From NCBI RefSeq assembly GCF_000003605.2, contig NW_003108314.1, positions 1 through 15,752 of the forward strand: a stretch of DNA of 15,752 bases, in the 5' to 3' direction. Under the pieces are notes generated by a model. The model was given only the letters and a program-made list of their open reading frames with translations. It did no database searches and was not told the origin of the DNA. The position numbers were made by a program, and so were the translations under genes. This DNA is from Saccoglossus kowalevskii (taxonomy: Eukaryota; Hemichordata; Enteropneusta; Harrimaniidae). Below, piece by piece: positions 1-7,355 of the stretch. Within the stretch, counting starts at the first letter, position 1. Every line of letters starts with the position of its first letter.

Positions 1-73
1 GCCGAGTGGTAAGGCGTGGGACTTAAGTTCCAATGGACATTAGTCCTCGTGGGTTCAAATCCCACCCGCACTA
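1..73 (+). tRNA. tRNA-Leu(UAA), unit 1, 5' end outside window
   Basis: The acceptor 5' strand lies before the window. Anticodon TAA at 24-26. One T is missing from the D loop, and the anticodon stem opens TGGGA instead of TTGGA, giving a G-A mismatch. T arm and acceptor 3' strand are standard. Probably a weakened copy. Confidence 0.75.
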
Positions 74-79
74 AGTACA

Positions 80-83
80 TTTT
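80..83 (+). terminator. Pol III TTTT terminator (representative)
   Basis: Four T in the context ACATTTTGAC, seven bases after the discriminator of unit 1. The same run follows almost every unit. Four T is the usual minimum Pol III stop signal, so each unit is laid out as its own transcription unit. Confidence 0.8.
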
Positions 84-147
84 GACATCATAGATATAAA
101 TGTCCTATCACAATTGAATGATTGAACCAATACTAAGTGTTACATTC

Positions 148-230
148 AGTGTGGTGGCCGAGCGGTTAAGGCGTTGGACTTAAGTTCCAATGGACATTAG
201 TCCTCGTGGGTTCAAATCCCATCCGCTCTA
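148..230 (+). tRNA. tRNA-Leu(UAA), unit 2
   Basis: Anticodon TAA at 181-183. Acceptor 3' strand is CCGCTCT, giving a T-T mismatch at pair 3-70. T stem closes with G-T (CCCAT). Other stems intact. Confidence 0.85.
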
Positions 231-304
231 AGTACATTTTGATATCATAGATATAAATGTCCTATCACAATTGAATGATTGAACCAATACTAAGTGTAAC
301 ATTC

Positions 305-387
305 AGTGTGGTGGCCAAGCGGTTAAGGCATTGGACTTAAGTTCCAATGGACATTAGTCCGCGTGGATTCAAATCCCACCTGCACTA
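305..387 (+). tRNA. tRNA-Leu(UAA), unit 3, weakened
   Basis: Anticodon TAA at 338-340. Differs by G13A (GCCAAG), A at position 26, GTCCGC after the variable arm, and GTGGA in the T stem, where G53A breaks the G53-C61 pair and changes the B box. Followed by the attgaaataaatttcc spacer type and a CAA unit. Confidence 0.7.
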
Positions 388-461
388 AGTACATTTTGAC
401 ATCATTGAAATAAATTTCCTATCACAATTGAATGATTGAACCAATACTAAATGTAACATTG

Positions 462-544
462 AGTGTGGTGGCCGAGCGGTTAAGGCGTTGGACTCAAGTA
501 CCAATGGTCATTAGTCCTCGTGGGTTCAAATCCCACCCGCACAA
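462..544 (+). tRNA. tRNA-Leu(CAA), unit 4
   Basis: Anticodon CAA at 495-497, from T34C in the TAA body. No intron. The anticodon stem ends ACCAA, so pair 31-39 is A-A. The variable arm has a T-T mismatch (GGTC/GTCC) and the acceptor ends CCGCACA (A-A at 1-72). Decodes UUG if functional. Confidence 0.7.
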
Positions 545-618
545 AGTACATTTTGACATCATAGATATAAATGTCCTATCACAATTGAATGATTGAACCA
601 ATACTAAGTGTAAAATTC

Positions 619-701
619 CGTGTGGAGGCCGAGCGGTTAAGGCGTTGGACTTAAGTTCCAATGGACATTAGTCCTCGTGGCTTCAAATCCCACCCGCACT
701 A
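619..701 (+). tRNA. tRNA-Leu(UAA), unit 5, weakened
   Basis: Anticodon TAA at 652-654. Base 1 is C (C-T with 72), T8 is A, and G53 is C, which breaks the last T-stem pair and the B box. Confidence 0.65.
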
Positions 702-775
702 AGTACATTTTGACATCATAGATATAAATGTCCTATCACAATTAAATGATTGAACCAATACTAAAAGTAACATTG

Positions 776-858
776 AGTGTGGTGGCCGAGCGGTTAAGGC
801 GTTGGACTTAAGTTCCAATGGACATTAGTCCTCGTGGGTTCAAATTCCACCCGCACTA
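776..858 (+). tRNA. tRNA-Leu(UAA), unit 6
   Basis: Anticodon TAA at 809-811. Standard except TCCAC in the T stem, a tolerated G-T pair at 53-61 that alters the B box 3' end. Confidence 0.87.
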
Positions 859-932
859 AGTACATTTTGACATCATAGATATAAATGTCGTATCACAATT
901 GAATAATTGAACCAATACTAAATGTAACATTC

Positions 933-1015
933 AGTGCGGTGGCCGAGCGGTTAAGGCGTTGGACTTAAGTTCCAATGGACATTCGTCCTCATGGGTTCAA
1001 ATCCCATCCGCACTA
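933..1015 (+). tRNA. tRNA-Leu(UAA), unit 7, fully paired
   Basis: One of three units with every stem in Watson-Crick pairs. T5C gives acceptor AGTGCGG against CCGCACT. The T stem is ATGGG/CCCAT, a paired change at 49-65. The anticodon stem is TTGGA/TCCAA and the variable arm GGAC-ATTC-GTCC. Anticodon TAA at 966-968, A box TGGCCGAGCGG, discriminator A. It should charge with leucine and read UUA. A prime candidate for a functional gene. Confidence 0.93.
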
Positions 1016-1089
1016 AGTACATTTTGACATCATTGAAATAAATTTCCTATCACAATTGAATGATTGAACCAATACTAAGTGTAAAATTC

Positions 1090-1172
1090 AGTGTGGTGGC
1101 CGAGCGGTTAAGGCGTTGGACTTAAGTTCCAATGGACATTAGTCCTCGTGGGTTCAAATCCCACCTGCACTA
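1090..1172 (+). tRNA. tRNA-Leu(UAA), unit 8
   Basis: Anticodon TAA at 1123-1125. Acceptor CTGCACT gives a G-T wobble at 6-67. Followed by AGGTAC instead of AAGTAC, a mark shared with units 64 and 93. Confidence 0.9.
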
Positions 1173-1247
1173 GGTACATTTTGACATCATTGATATAAAT
1201 GTCCTATCACAATTGCATGATTGAACCAAATACTAAGTGTAACATTC

Positions 1248-1330
1248 AGTGTGGTGGCCGAGCGGTTAAGGTGTTGGACTTAAGTTGTAATGGACATTAG
1301 TCCTCGTGGGTTCAAATCCCATCTGCACTA
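1248..1330 (+). tRNA. tRNA-Leu(UAA), unit 9, TGTAA type
   Basis: Anticodon TAA at 1281-1283. The anticodon stem is TTGGA/TGTAA: G-G mismatch at 30-40 and G-T at 29-41. The D stem has a G-T pair (GGT). Same TGTAA change in units 30, 46, 65, 70, 81 and 94. Confidence 0.7.
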
Positions 1331-1404
1331 AGTACATTTTGACATCATAGATATAAATGTCCTATCACAATTGAAGGATTGAACCAATACCAAGTGTAAC
1401 ATTC

Positions 1405-1487
1405 AGTGTGGTGGCCGAGCGGTTAAGGCATTGGACTTAAGTTCCAACGTACATTAGTCCTCGTGGGTTCAAATCCCACCCACACTA
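1405..1487 (+). tRNA. tRNA-Leu(UAA), unit 10, CGTAC type
   Basis: Anticodon TAA at 1438-1440. Acceptor is fully Watson-Crick (CCACACT). The variable arm GTAC/GTCC has one T-C mismatch, and base 26 is A. Shares CGTAC with units 31, 47, 66, 82 and 95. Confidence 0.85.
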
Positions 1488-1562
1488 AGTACATTTTGAC
1501 ATCATTGATATAAATGTCCTATCAAAATTGAATGATTGAACCAATACTAAAGTTCAACATTC

Positions 1563-1645
1563 AGTGTGGTGGCCGATCGGTTAAGGCGTTGGACTTAAGT
1601 TCCAATGGACATTAGTCCTCGTGGATTCAAATCCCACCTGCACTA
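1563..1645 (+). tRNA. tRNA-Leu(UAA), unit 11, G15T type
   Basis: Anticodon TAA at 1596-1598. G15T (GATCGG) changes a conserved A-box base and the Levitt pair. G53A (GTGGA) breaks the last T-stem pair and changes the B box. Likely a poor Pol III template. Confidence 0.65.
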
Positions 1646-1719
1646 AGTACATTTTGACATCATTGATATAAATTTCCTATCACAATTAAATGATTGAACC
1701 AATACTAACTGTAACATTC

Positions 1720-1802
1720 AGTGTGGTGGCCGATCGGTTAAGGCGTTGGACTTAAGTTCCAATGGACATTCGTCCTCGTGGATTCAAATCCCACCTGCAC
1801 TA
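1720..1802 (+). tRNA. tRNA-Leu(UAA), unit 12, G15T type
   Basis: Anticodon TAA at 1753-1755. G15T and G53A as in unit 11, with variable loop ATTC and CTGCACT acceptor. Confidence 0.65.
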
Positions 1803-1876
1803 AGTACATTTTGACATCATTGATATAAATTTCCTATCACAATTAAATGATTGAACCAATACTAAATCTAACATTG

Positions 1877-1959
1877 AGTGTGGTGGCCGAGCGGTTAAGG
1901 CGTTGGACTTAAGTTCCAATGGACATTAGTCCTCGTGGGTTCAAATCCCACCCGCACTA
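1877..1959 (+). tRNA. tRNA-Leu(UAA), unit 13, standard
   Basis: Anticodon TAA at 1910-1912. Matches the array's commonest form. All stems pair, with a single T-G wobble at 5-68. Confidence 0.93.
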
Positions 1960-2033
1960 AGTACATTTTGACATCATAGATATAAATGTCGTATCACAAT
2001 TGAATGATTGAATCAATACTAAGTGTAACATTC

Positions 2034-2116
2034 AGTGTGGTGGCCGAGCGGTTAAGGCGTTGGACTTAAGTTCCAATGGACATTCGTCCTCGTGGGTTCA
2101 AATCCCATCTGCACTA
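2034..2116 (+). tRNA. tRNA-Leu(UAA), unit 14
   Basis: Anticodon TAA at 2067-2069. Variable loop ATTC, T stem G-T at 49-65, acceptor CTGCACT. All tolerated. Confidence 0.88.
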
Positions 2117-2190
2117 AGTACATTTTGACATCATAGATATAAATGTCCTATCACAATTGAATGATTGAACCAATACTAAGTGTAACATTC

Positions 2191-2273
2191 AGTGTGGTGG
2201 CCGAGCGGTTAAGGCATTGGACTTAAGTTCCAATGGACATTAGTCCTCGTGGGTTCAAATCCCACCCGCACTA
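2191..2273 (+). tRNA. tRNA-Leu(UAA), unit 15
   Basis: Anticodon TAA at 2224-2226. Standard except A at position 26. Spacer begins AAGTAACTTTT, so the T-run is kept. Confidence 0.9.
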
Positions 2274-2347
2274 AGTAACTTTTGACATCATAGATATAAA
2301 TGTCCTATCACAATTGAATGATTGAACCAATACTAAGTGTAACATTC

Positions 2348-2430
2348 AGTGTGGTGGCCGAGCGGTTAAGGAGTTGGACTTAAGTTCCAATGGACATTAG
2401 TCCTCGTGGGTTCAAATCCCACCCACACTA
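2348..2430 (+). tRNA. tRNA-Leu(UAA), unit 16
   Basis: Anticodon TAA at 2381-2383. Acceptor fully paired (CCACACT). The D stem ends GGA, a G-A mismatch at 10-25. Confidence 0.8.
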
Positions 2431-2504
2431 AGTGCATTTTGACATCATTGATATAAATGTCCTATCACAATTGAATGATTGAACCAATACGGAGTGTAAC
2501 ATTG

Positions 2505-2587
2505 TGTGTGGTGGCCGATCGGTTAAGGCATTGGACTTAAGTTCCAATGGACATTAGTCCTCGTGGATTCAAATCCCACCTGCACTA
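2505..2587 (+). tRNA. tRNA-Leu(UAA), unit 17, G15T type
   Basis: Anticodon TAA at 2538-2540. Base 1 is T (T-T with 72). Carries G15T, G53A and A26. Probably impaired. Confidence 0.6.
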
Positions 2588-2653
2588 AGTACATTTTGAC
2601 ATCATTGATATAAATTTCCTATCAATGATAGAACAATACTAGGGGTAGAATCG

Positions 2654-2735
2654 AGTGTGGTGGCCGAGTGGTTAAGGCGTTGGACTCAAGTTCCAATGGA
2701 CATTAGTCCTCATGGGTTCAAATCCCACCGCACTA
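2654..2735 (+). tRNA. tRNA-Leu(CAA), unit 18
   Basis: Anticodon CAA at 2687-2689 in a perfectly paired stem (TTGGA/TCCAA), unlike most CAA units. One C is missing at the T-stem and acceptor junction (82 bases), so either the T stem or the acceptor loses a pair. D loop is GAGTGG, the form I recall for animal tRNA-Leu. No intron. Confidence 0.7.
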
Positions 2736-2809
2736 AGTACATTTTGACATCATAGATATAAATGTCCTATCACAATTAAATGATTGAACCAATACTAAAA
2801 GTAACATTG

Positions 2810-2892
2810 AGTGTGGTGGCCGAGCAGTTAAGGCGTTGGACTTAAGTTCCAATGGACATTATTCCTCGTGTGTTCAAATCCCACCCGCACTA
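2810..2892 (+). tRNA. tRNA-Leu(UAA), unit 19, weakened
   Basis: Anticodon TAA at 2843-2845. The conserved D-loop GG is AG. Variable arm 3' strand TTCC loses a pair. T stem GTGTG has a T-C mismatch that also alters the B box. Confidence 0.6.
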
Positions 2893-2966
2893 AGTACGTT
2901 TTGACATCATAGATATAAATGTCGTATCACAATTGAATGATTGAACCAATACTAAGTGTAACATTC

Positions 2967-3049
2967 AGTGTGGTGGCCGAGCGGTTAAGGCGTTGGACTT
3001 AAGTTCCAATGGACATTAGTCCTCGTGGGTTCAAATCCCATCCGCACTA
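2967..3049 (+). tRNA. tRNA-Leu(UAA), unit 20
   Basis: Anticodon TAA at 3000-3002. Standard except a G-T closing pair in the T stem (CCCAT). Confidence 0.92.
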
Positions 3050-3123
3050 AGTACATTTTGACATCATAGATATAAATGTCCTATCACAATTGAATGATTG
3101 AACCAATACTAAGTGTAACATTC

Positions 3124-3206
3124 AGTGTGGTGGCCGAGCGGTTAAGGCATTGGACTTAAGTTCCAATGGACATTAGTCCGCGTGGATTCAAATCCCACCT
3201 GCACTA
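3124..3206 (+). tRNA. tRNA-Leu(UAA), unit 21, weakened
   Basis: Anticodon TAA at 3157-3159. GTCCGC type with G53A and A26, like units 3, 37, 67, 85 and 91. As in those cases, the next unit is CAA. Confidence 0.7.
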
Positions 3207-3280
3207 AGTACATTTTGACATCATTGAAATAAATTTCCTATCACAATTGAATGATTGAACTAATACTAAATGTAACATTG

Positions 3281-3363
3281 AGTGTGGTGGCCGAGCGGTT
3301 AAGGCGTTGGACTCAAGTACCAATGGACATTAGTCCTCGTGGGTTCAAATCCCACCCGCACAA
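3281..3363 (+). tRNA. tRNA-Leu(CAA), unit 22
   Basis: Anticodon CAA at 3314-3316, no intron, A-A at 31-39. Acceptor ends CCGCACA, so pair 1-72 is A-A, as in unit 4. Confidence 0.72.
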
Positions 3364-3437
3364 AGTACATTTTGACATCATAGATATAAATGTCCTATCA
3401 CAATTGAGTGATTGAACCAATACTAAGAGTATCATTG

Positions 3438-3520
3438 CGTGTGGTGGCTGAGCGGTTAAGGCGTTGGACTTAAGTGCCAATGGACATTAATCCTTGTGGG
3501 TTCAAATCCCACATGCACTA
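3438..3520 (+). pseudogene. Degenerate tRNA-Leu(UAA), unit 23
   Basis: TAA at 3471-3473. Mismatches C-T at 1-72 and G-A at 7-66, A-G at 31-39, and a broken variable arm (GGAC/ATCC). D stem has a T-G pair (GCTGAG). Nearly the same sequence returns as unit 60. Confidence 0.65.
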
Positions 3521-3594
3521 AGTACATTTTGACATCATAGATATAAATGTCGTATCACAATTGAATATTGAACCAAAACTAAGTGTAACATTTC

Positions 3595-3678
3595 AGTGTG
3601 GTGGCCGAGCGGTTAAGGCGTTGGACTTAAGTTCCAATGGACATTAGCTCCTCGTGGGTTCAAATCCCACCCGCACTA
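3595..3678 (+). tRNA. tRNA-Leu(UAA), unit 24
   Basis: Anticodon TAA at 3628-3630. One extra C in the variable arm (84 bases), leaving a GGA/TCC stem with a larger loop. Everything else is standard. Confidence 0.82.
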
Positions 3679-3752
3679 AGTACATTTTGACATCATAGAT
3701 ATAAATGTCGTATCACAATTGAATGATTGAACCAATACTAAGTGTAACATTC

Positions 3753-3835
3753 AGTGTGGTGGCCGAGCGTTTAAGGCGTTGGACTTAAGTTCCAATGGAC
3801 ATTCGTCCTCGTGGGTTCAAATCCCATCTGCACTA
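3753..3835 (+). tRNA. tRNA-Leu(UAA), unit 25
   Basis: Anticodon TAA at 3786-3788. The second G of the D-loop GG pair is T (GAGCGT), which should weaken D-T loop contact and the A box. Variable loop ATTC. Confidence 0.75.
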
Positions 3836-3909
3836 AGTACATTTTGACATCATAGATATAAATGTCCTATCACAATTGAATGATTGAACCAATACAAAGT
3901 GTAACATTC

Positions 3910-3992
3910 AGTGTGGTGGCCGAGCGGTTAAGGCATTGGACTTAAGTTCCAATGGACATTAGTCCTCGTGGGTTCAAATCCCACCCGCACTA
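3910..3992 (+). tRNA. tRNA-Leu(UAA), unit 26
   Basis: Anticodon TAA at 3943-3945. Standard with A26. Confidence 0.91.
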
Positions 3993-4066
3993 AGTACCTT
4001 TTGACATCATAGATATAAATGTCCTATCACAATTAAATGATTGAACCAATACTAAAATTAACATTG

Positions 4067-4149
4067 AGTGTGGTGGCCGAGCGGTTAAGGCGTTGGACTT
4101 AAGTTCCAACGGACATTAGTCCTCGTGGGTTCAAATCCCACCCGCACTA
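4067..4149 (+). tRNA. tRNA-Leu(UAA), unit 27
   Basis: Anticodon TAA at 4100-4102. Standard except C instead of T just before the variable arm. Confidence 0.91.
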
Positions 4150-4223
4150 AGTACATTTTGACATCATAGATATAAATGTCGTATCACAATTGAATGATTG
4201 AACCAATACTAAGTGTAACATTC

Positions 4224-4306
4224 AGAGTGGTGGCCGAGCGGTTAAGGCGTTGGACTTAAGTTCCAATGGACATTCGTCCTCATGGGTTCAAATCCCATCC
4301 GCACTA
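4224..4306 (+). tRNA. tRNA-Leu(UAA), unit 28
   Basis: Anticodon TAA at 4257-4259. T3A gives an A-A mismatch in the acceptor. T stem ATGGG/CCCAT shows the paired 49-65 change also seen in unit 7. Confidence 0.82.
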
Positions 4307-4380
4307 AGTACATTTTGACATCATTGAAATAAATTTCCTATCACAATTGAATGATTGAACCAATACTAAATGTAACATTG

Positions 4381-4463
4381 AGTGAGGTGGCCGAGCGGAT
4401 AAGGCGTTGGACTCAAGTACCAATGGACATTAGTACTCGTGGGTTCAAATCCCACCCGCACTA
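4381..4463 (+). tRNA. tRNA-Leu(CAA), unit 29
   Basis: Anticodon CAA at 4414-4416, no intron. A-A at 31-39, T5A mismatch in the acceptor, D loop GGATA, and GTAC in the variable arm losing one pair. Confidence 0.65.
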
Positions 4464-4538
4464 AGTACATTTTGACATCATTGATATAAATGTCCTATCA
4501 CAATTGCATGATTGAACCAAATACTAAGTGTAACATTC

Positions 4539-4621
4539 AGTGTGGTGGCAGAGCGGTTAAGGCGTTGGACTTAAGTTGTAATGGACATTAGTCCTCGTGG
4601 GTTCAAATCCCATCTGCACTA
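4539..4621 (+). tRNA. tRNA-Leu(UAA), unit 30, TGTAA type
   Basis: Anticodon TAA at 4572-4574. G-G mismatch at 30-40, plus C12A (GCAGAG), which breaks a D-stem pair and the A box. Probably impaired. Confidence 0.6.
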
Positions 4622-4695
4622 AGTACATTTTGACATCATAGATATAAATGTCCTATCACAATTGAAGGATTGAACCAATACCAAGTGTAACATTC

Positions 4696-4778
4696 AGTGT
4701 GGTGGCCGAGCGGTTAAGGCATTGGACTTAAGTTCCAACGTACATTAGTCCTCGTGGGTTCAAATCCCACCCACACTA
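4696..4778 (+). tRNA. tRNA-Leu(UAA), unit 31, CGTAC type
   Basis: Anticodon TAA at 4729-4731. Same features as unit 10: perfect acceptor, A26, one variable-arm mismatch. Confidence 0.85.
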
Positions 4779-4852
4779 AGTACATTTTGACATCATTGAT
4801 ATAAATGTCCTATCAAAATTGAATGATTGAACCAAAACTAAATGTAAGATTG

Positions 4853-4935
4853 CGTGTGGTGGCCGATCGGTTAAGGCGTTAAACTTAAGTTCCAATGGAC
4901 ATTAGTACTCGTGGGTTCAAATCCCACCTGCACTA
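4853..4935 (+). pseudogene. Degenerate tRNA-Leu(UAA), unit 32
   Basis: TAA at 4886-4888. The anticodon stem is TTAAA/TCCAA, with two adjacent A-C mismatches. Also C1, G15T and a GTAC variable arm. Unlikely to fold. Confidence 0.65.
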
Positions 4936-5009
4936 AGTACATTTTGACATCATTGATATAAATTTCCTATCACAATTAAATGATTGAACCAATACTAACT
5001 GTAACATTC

Positions 5010-5092
5010 AGTGTGGTGGCCGATCGGTTAAGGCGTTGGACTTAAGTTCCAATGGACATTCGTCCTCGTGGATTCAAATCCCACCTGCACTA
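5010..5092 (+). tRNA. tRNA-Leu(UAA), unit 33, G15T type
   Basis: Anticodon TAA at 5043-5045. G15T, G53A, variable loop ATTC. Same form as unit 12. Confidence 0.65.
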
Positions 5093-5166
5093 AGTACATT
5101 TTGACATCATTGATATAAATTTCCTATCACAATTAAATGATTGAACCAATACTAAATGTAACATTG

Positions 5167-5249
5167 AGTGTGGTGGCCGAGCGGTTAAGGCGTTGGATTT
5201 AAGTTCCATTGGACATTAGTCCTCGTGGGTTCAAATCCCACCCGCACTA
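5167..5249 (+). tRNA. tRNA-Leu(UAA), unit 34
   Basis: Anticodon TAA at 5200-5202. C32T gives loop TTTAAGT. The stem bottom is T-T at 27-43 (TCCAT). Confidence 0.8.
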
Positions 5250-5323
5250 AGTACATTTTGACATCATAGATATAAATGTCCTATCACAATTAAAGGATTG
5301 AACCAATACCAAGTGTAACATTC

Positions 5324-5406
5324 AGTGTGGTGGCCGAGCGGATAAGGTGTTGGACTCAAGTACCAATGGACATTAGTACTCGTGGGTTCAAATCCCACCC
5401 GCACTA
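5324..5406 (+). tRNA. tRNA-Leu(CAA), unit 35
   Basis: Anticodon CAA at 5357-5359, no intron. A-A at 31-39, D loop GGATA, D-stem G-T (GGT), variable arm GTAC. Confidence 0.7.
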
Positions 5407-5480
5407 AGTACATTTTGACATCATAGATATAAATGTCCTATCACAATTGAATGATTGAACCAATACTAAGTGTAACATTG

Positions 5481-5563
5481 AGTGTGGTGGCCGAGCGGTT
5501 AAGGCGTTGGACTCAAGTACCAATGGACATTAGTCCTCGTGGGTTCAAATCCCATCTGTACTA
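5481..5563 (+). tRNA. tRNA-Leu(CAA), unit 36
   Basis: Anticodon CAA at 5514-5516, no intron, A-A at 31-39. Acceptor CTGTACT is held by three wobbles. Units 35 and 36 are the only two adjacent CAA genes. Confidence 0.72.
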
Positions 5564-5637
5564 AGTACATTTTGACATCATAGATATAAATGTCCTATCA
5601 CAATTGAATGATTGAACCAATACTAAGTGTAACATTC

Positions 5638-5720
5638 AGTGTGGTGGCCGAGCGGTTAAGGCATTGGACTAAAGTTCCAATGGACATTAGTCCGCGTGGA
5701 TTCAAATCCCACCAGCACTA
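5638..5720 (+). tRNA. tRNA-Leu body with AAA (Phe) anticodon, unit 37
   Basis: Loop CTAAAGT puts AAA at 5671-5673, from T34A. By anticodon this is tRNA-Phe, but the long variable arm and discriminator A are leucine features. Also carries A26, GTCCGC, G53A and a G-A mismatch at 6-67 (CAGCACT), so it may be inactive. If expressed and charged by LeuRS it would put leucine at UUU. Confidence 0.7.
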
Positions 5721-5794
5721 AGTATATTTTGACATCATTGAAATAAATTTCCTATCACAATTGAATGATTGAACCAATACTAAATGTAACATTG

Positions 5795-5877
5795 AGTGTG
5801 GTGGCCGAGCGGTTAAGGTGTTGGAGTCAAGTACCAATGGACATTAGTACTCGTGGGTTCAAATCCCAGCCGCACTA
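5795..5877 (+). tRNA. tRNA-Leu(CAA), unit 38
   Basis: Anticodon CAA at 5828-5830, no intron. C32G, A-A at 31-39, GTAC variable arm, and a G-G mismatch at 49-65 (CCCAG). Weakened. Confidence 0.62.
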
Positions 5878-5951
5878 AGTACATTTTGACATCATAGATA
5901 TAAATGTCCTATCACAATTGAATGATTGAACCAATACTAGTTGTAACATTC

Positions 5952-6034
5952 AGTGTGGTGGCCGAGTGGTTAAGTCGTTGGACTTAAGTTCCAATGGACA
6001 TTAGTCCTCGTGGGTTCAAATCCCACCCACACTA
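5952..6034 (+). tRNA. tRNA-Leu(UAA), unit 39
   Basis: Anticodon TAA at 5985-5987. Acceptor perfect (CCACACT). G24T (GTC) gives a C-T mismatch in the D stem. D loop GAGTGG. Confidence 0.75.
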
Positions 6035-6108
6035 AGTACATTTTGACATCATTGATATAAATGTCCTATCAAAATTGAATGATTGAACCAATACTAAATA
6101 TAACATTG

Positions 6109-6191
6109 CGTGTGGTGGCCGATCGGTTAAGGCGTTGGACTTAAGTTCCAATGGACATTAGTCCTCGTGGATTCAAATCCCACCTGCACTA
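6109..6191 (+). tRNA. tRNA-Leu(UAA), unit 40, G15T type
   Basis: Anticodon TAA at 6142-6144. C1 (C-T with 72), G15T, G53A. Confidence 0.6.
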
Positions 6192-6266
6192 AGTACATTT
6201 TGACATCATTGATATAAATTTCCTATCACAATTAAATGATTGAACCAATACTAAAGTTCAACATTC

Positions 6267-6349
6267 AGTGTGGTGGCCGATCGGTTAAGGCATTGGACTT
6301 AAGTTCCAATGGACATTAGTCCTCGTGGATTCAAATCCCACCTGCACTA
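6267..6349 (+). tRNA. tRNA-Leu(UAA), unit 41, G15T type
   Basis: Anticodon TAA at 6300-6302. G15T, G53A and A26. Confidence 0.65.
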
Positions 6350-6423
6350 AGTACATTTTGACATCATTGATATAAATTTCCTATCACAATTAAATGATTG
6401 AACCAATACTAAATGTAACATTG

Positions 6424-6506
6424 AGTGTGGTGGCCGAGCGGTTAAGGCGTTGGACTTAAGTTCCAATGGACATTAGTCCTCGTGGGTTCAAATCCCACCC
6501 GCACTA
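6424..6506 (+). tRNA. tRNA-Leu(UAA), unit 42, standard
   Basis: Anticodon TAA at 6457-6459. Identical in form to unit 13. Confidence 0.93.
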
Positions 6507-6580
6507 AGTACATTTTGACATCATAGATATAAATGTCCTATCACAATTGAATGATTGAACCAATACTAAGTGTAACATTC

Positions 6581-6663
6581 AGTGTGGTGGCCGAGCGGTT
6601 AAGGCATTGGACTTAAGTTCCAATGGACATTAGTCCTCGTGGGTTCAAATCCCACCTGCACTA
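6581..6663 (+). tRNA. tRNA-Leu(UAA), unit 43
   Basis: Anticodon TAA at 6614-6616. A26 and CTGCACT acceptor. Both tolerated. Confidence 0.9.
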
Positions 6664-6737
6664 AGTACATTTTGACATCATTGATATAAATTTCCTATCA
6701 CAATTAAATGATAGAACCAATACTAGGGGTAGAATCG

Positions 6738-6821
6738 AGTGTGGTGGCCGAGTGGTTAAAGCGTTGGACTTTAAGTTCCAATGGACATTAGTCCTCGTGG
6801 GTTCAAATCCCACCCGCACTA
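6738..6821 (+). tRNA. tRNA-Leu with 8-base anticodon loop, unit 44
   Basis: The loop at 6769-6776 is CTTTAAGT, one T more than usual, inside an intact TTGGA/TCCAA stem. TAA lies at 6772-6774. Enlarged anticodon loops are the classic structure of +1 frameshift suppressor tRNAs. The D stem has a C-A mismatch (AGC). It could be a suppressor-like tRNA or simply a damaged copy. Confidence 0.68.
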
Positions 6822-6890
6822 AGTACATTTTGACATCATTGATATAAATTTCCTATCACAATTGAATGATAGAACCATACTAGTGTATCG

Positions 6891-6973
6891 AGTGTGGTGG
6901 CCGAGTGGTTAAGGCGTTGGACTTAAGTTCCAATGGTCATTAGTCCTTGTGGGTTCAAATCCCACCTGCACTA
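6891..6973 (+). tRNA. tRNA-Leu(UAA), unit 45, no terminator
   Basis: Anticodon TAA at 6924-6926. Variable arm has one T-T mismatch (GGTC). The gene runs into AGGGACATC, so the usual TACATTTTG is gone and no TTTT occurs before unit 46. A Pol III transcript should run on to the T-run after unit 46. Same deletion after unit 80. Confidence 0.82.
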
Positions 6974-7040
6974 GGGACATCATTGATATAAATGTCCTAT
7001 CACAATTGCATGATTGAACCAAATACTAAGTGTAACATTC

Positions 7041-7123
7041 AGTGTGGTGGCCGAGCGGTTAAGGCGTTGGACTTAAGTTGTAATGGACATTAGTCCTCGT
7101 GGGTTCAAATCCCATCCGCACTA
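7041..7123 (+). tRNA. tRNA-Leu(UAA), unit 46, TGTAA type
   Basis: Anticodon TAA at 7074-7076. G-G mismatch in the anticodon stem. Probably the downstream member of a two-gene transcript with unit 45. Confidence 0.72.
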
Positions 7124-7197
7124 AGTACATTTTGACATCATAGATATAAATGTCCTATCACAATTGAAGGATTGAACCAATACCAAGTGTAACATTC

Positions 7198-7280
7198 AGT
7201 GTGGTGGCCGAGCGGTTAAGGCATTGGACTTAAGTTCCAACGTACATTAGTCCTCGTGGGTTCAAATCCCACCCACACTA
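7198..7280 (+). tRNA. tRNA-Leu(UAA), unit 47, CGTAC type
   Basis: Anticodon TAA at 7231-7233. Perfect acceptor, A26, one variable-arm mismatch. Confidence 0.85.
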
Positions 7281-7355
7281 AGTACATTTTGACATCATTG
7301 ATATAAATGTCCTATCAAAATTGAATGATTGAACCAATACTAAAGTTCAACATTC

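Larger units (their letters stand above)
1090..1959 (+). repeat. Six-unit block, copy a (units 8-13)
   Basis: Ordered variant series: a unit followed by a spacer containing ttgcatg, then a TGTAA anticodon-stem unit, a CGTAC variable-arm unit, a G15T unit, a G15T unit with ATTC variable loop, and a standard unit. The same order returns at 4381, 6891 and 14349, with shorter versions elsewhere. Confidence 0.8.
4381..5249 (+). repeat. Six-unit block, copy b (units 29-34)
   Basis: Repeats the order of the block at 1090: ttgcatg spacer, TGTAA unit, CGTAC unit, G15T unit, G15T with ATTC, then a near-standard unit. The first member here is a CAA gene. Confidence 0.75.
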
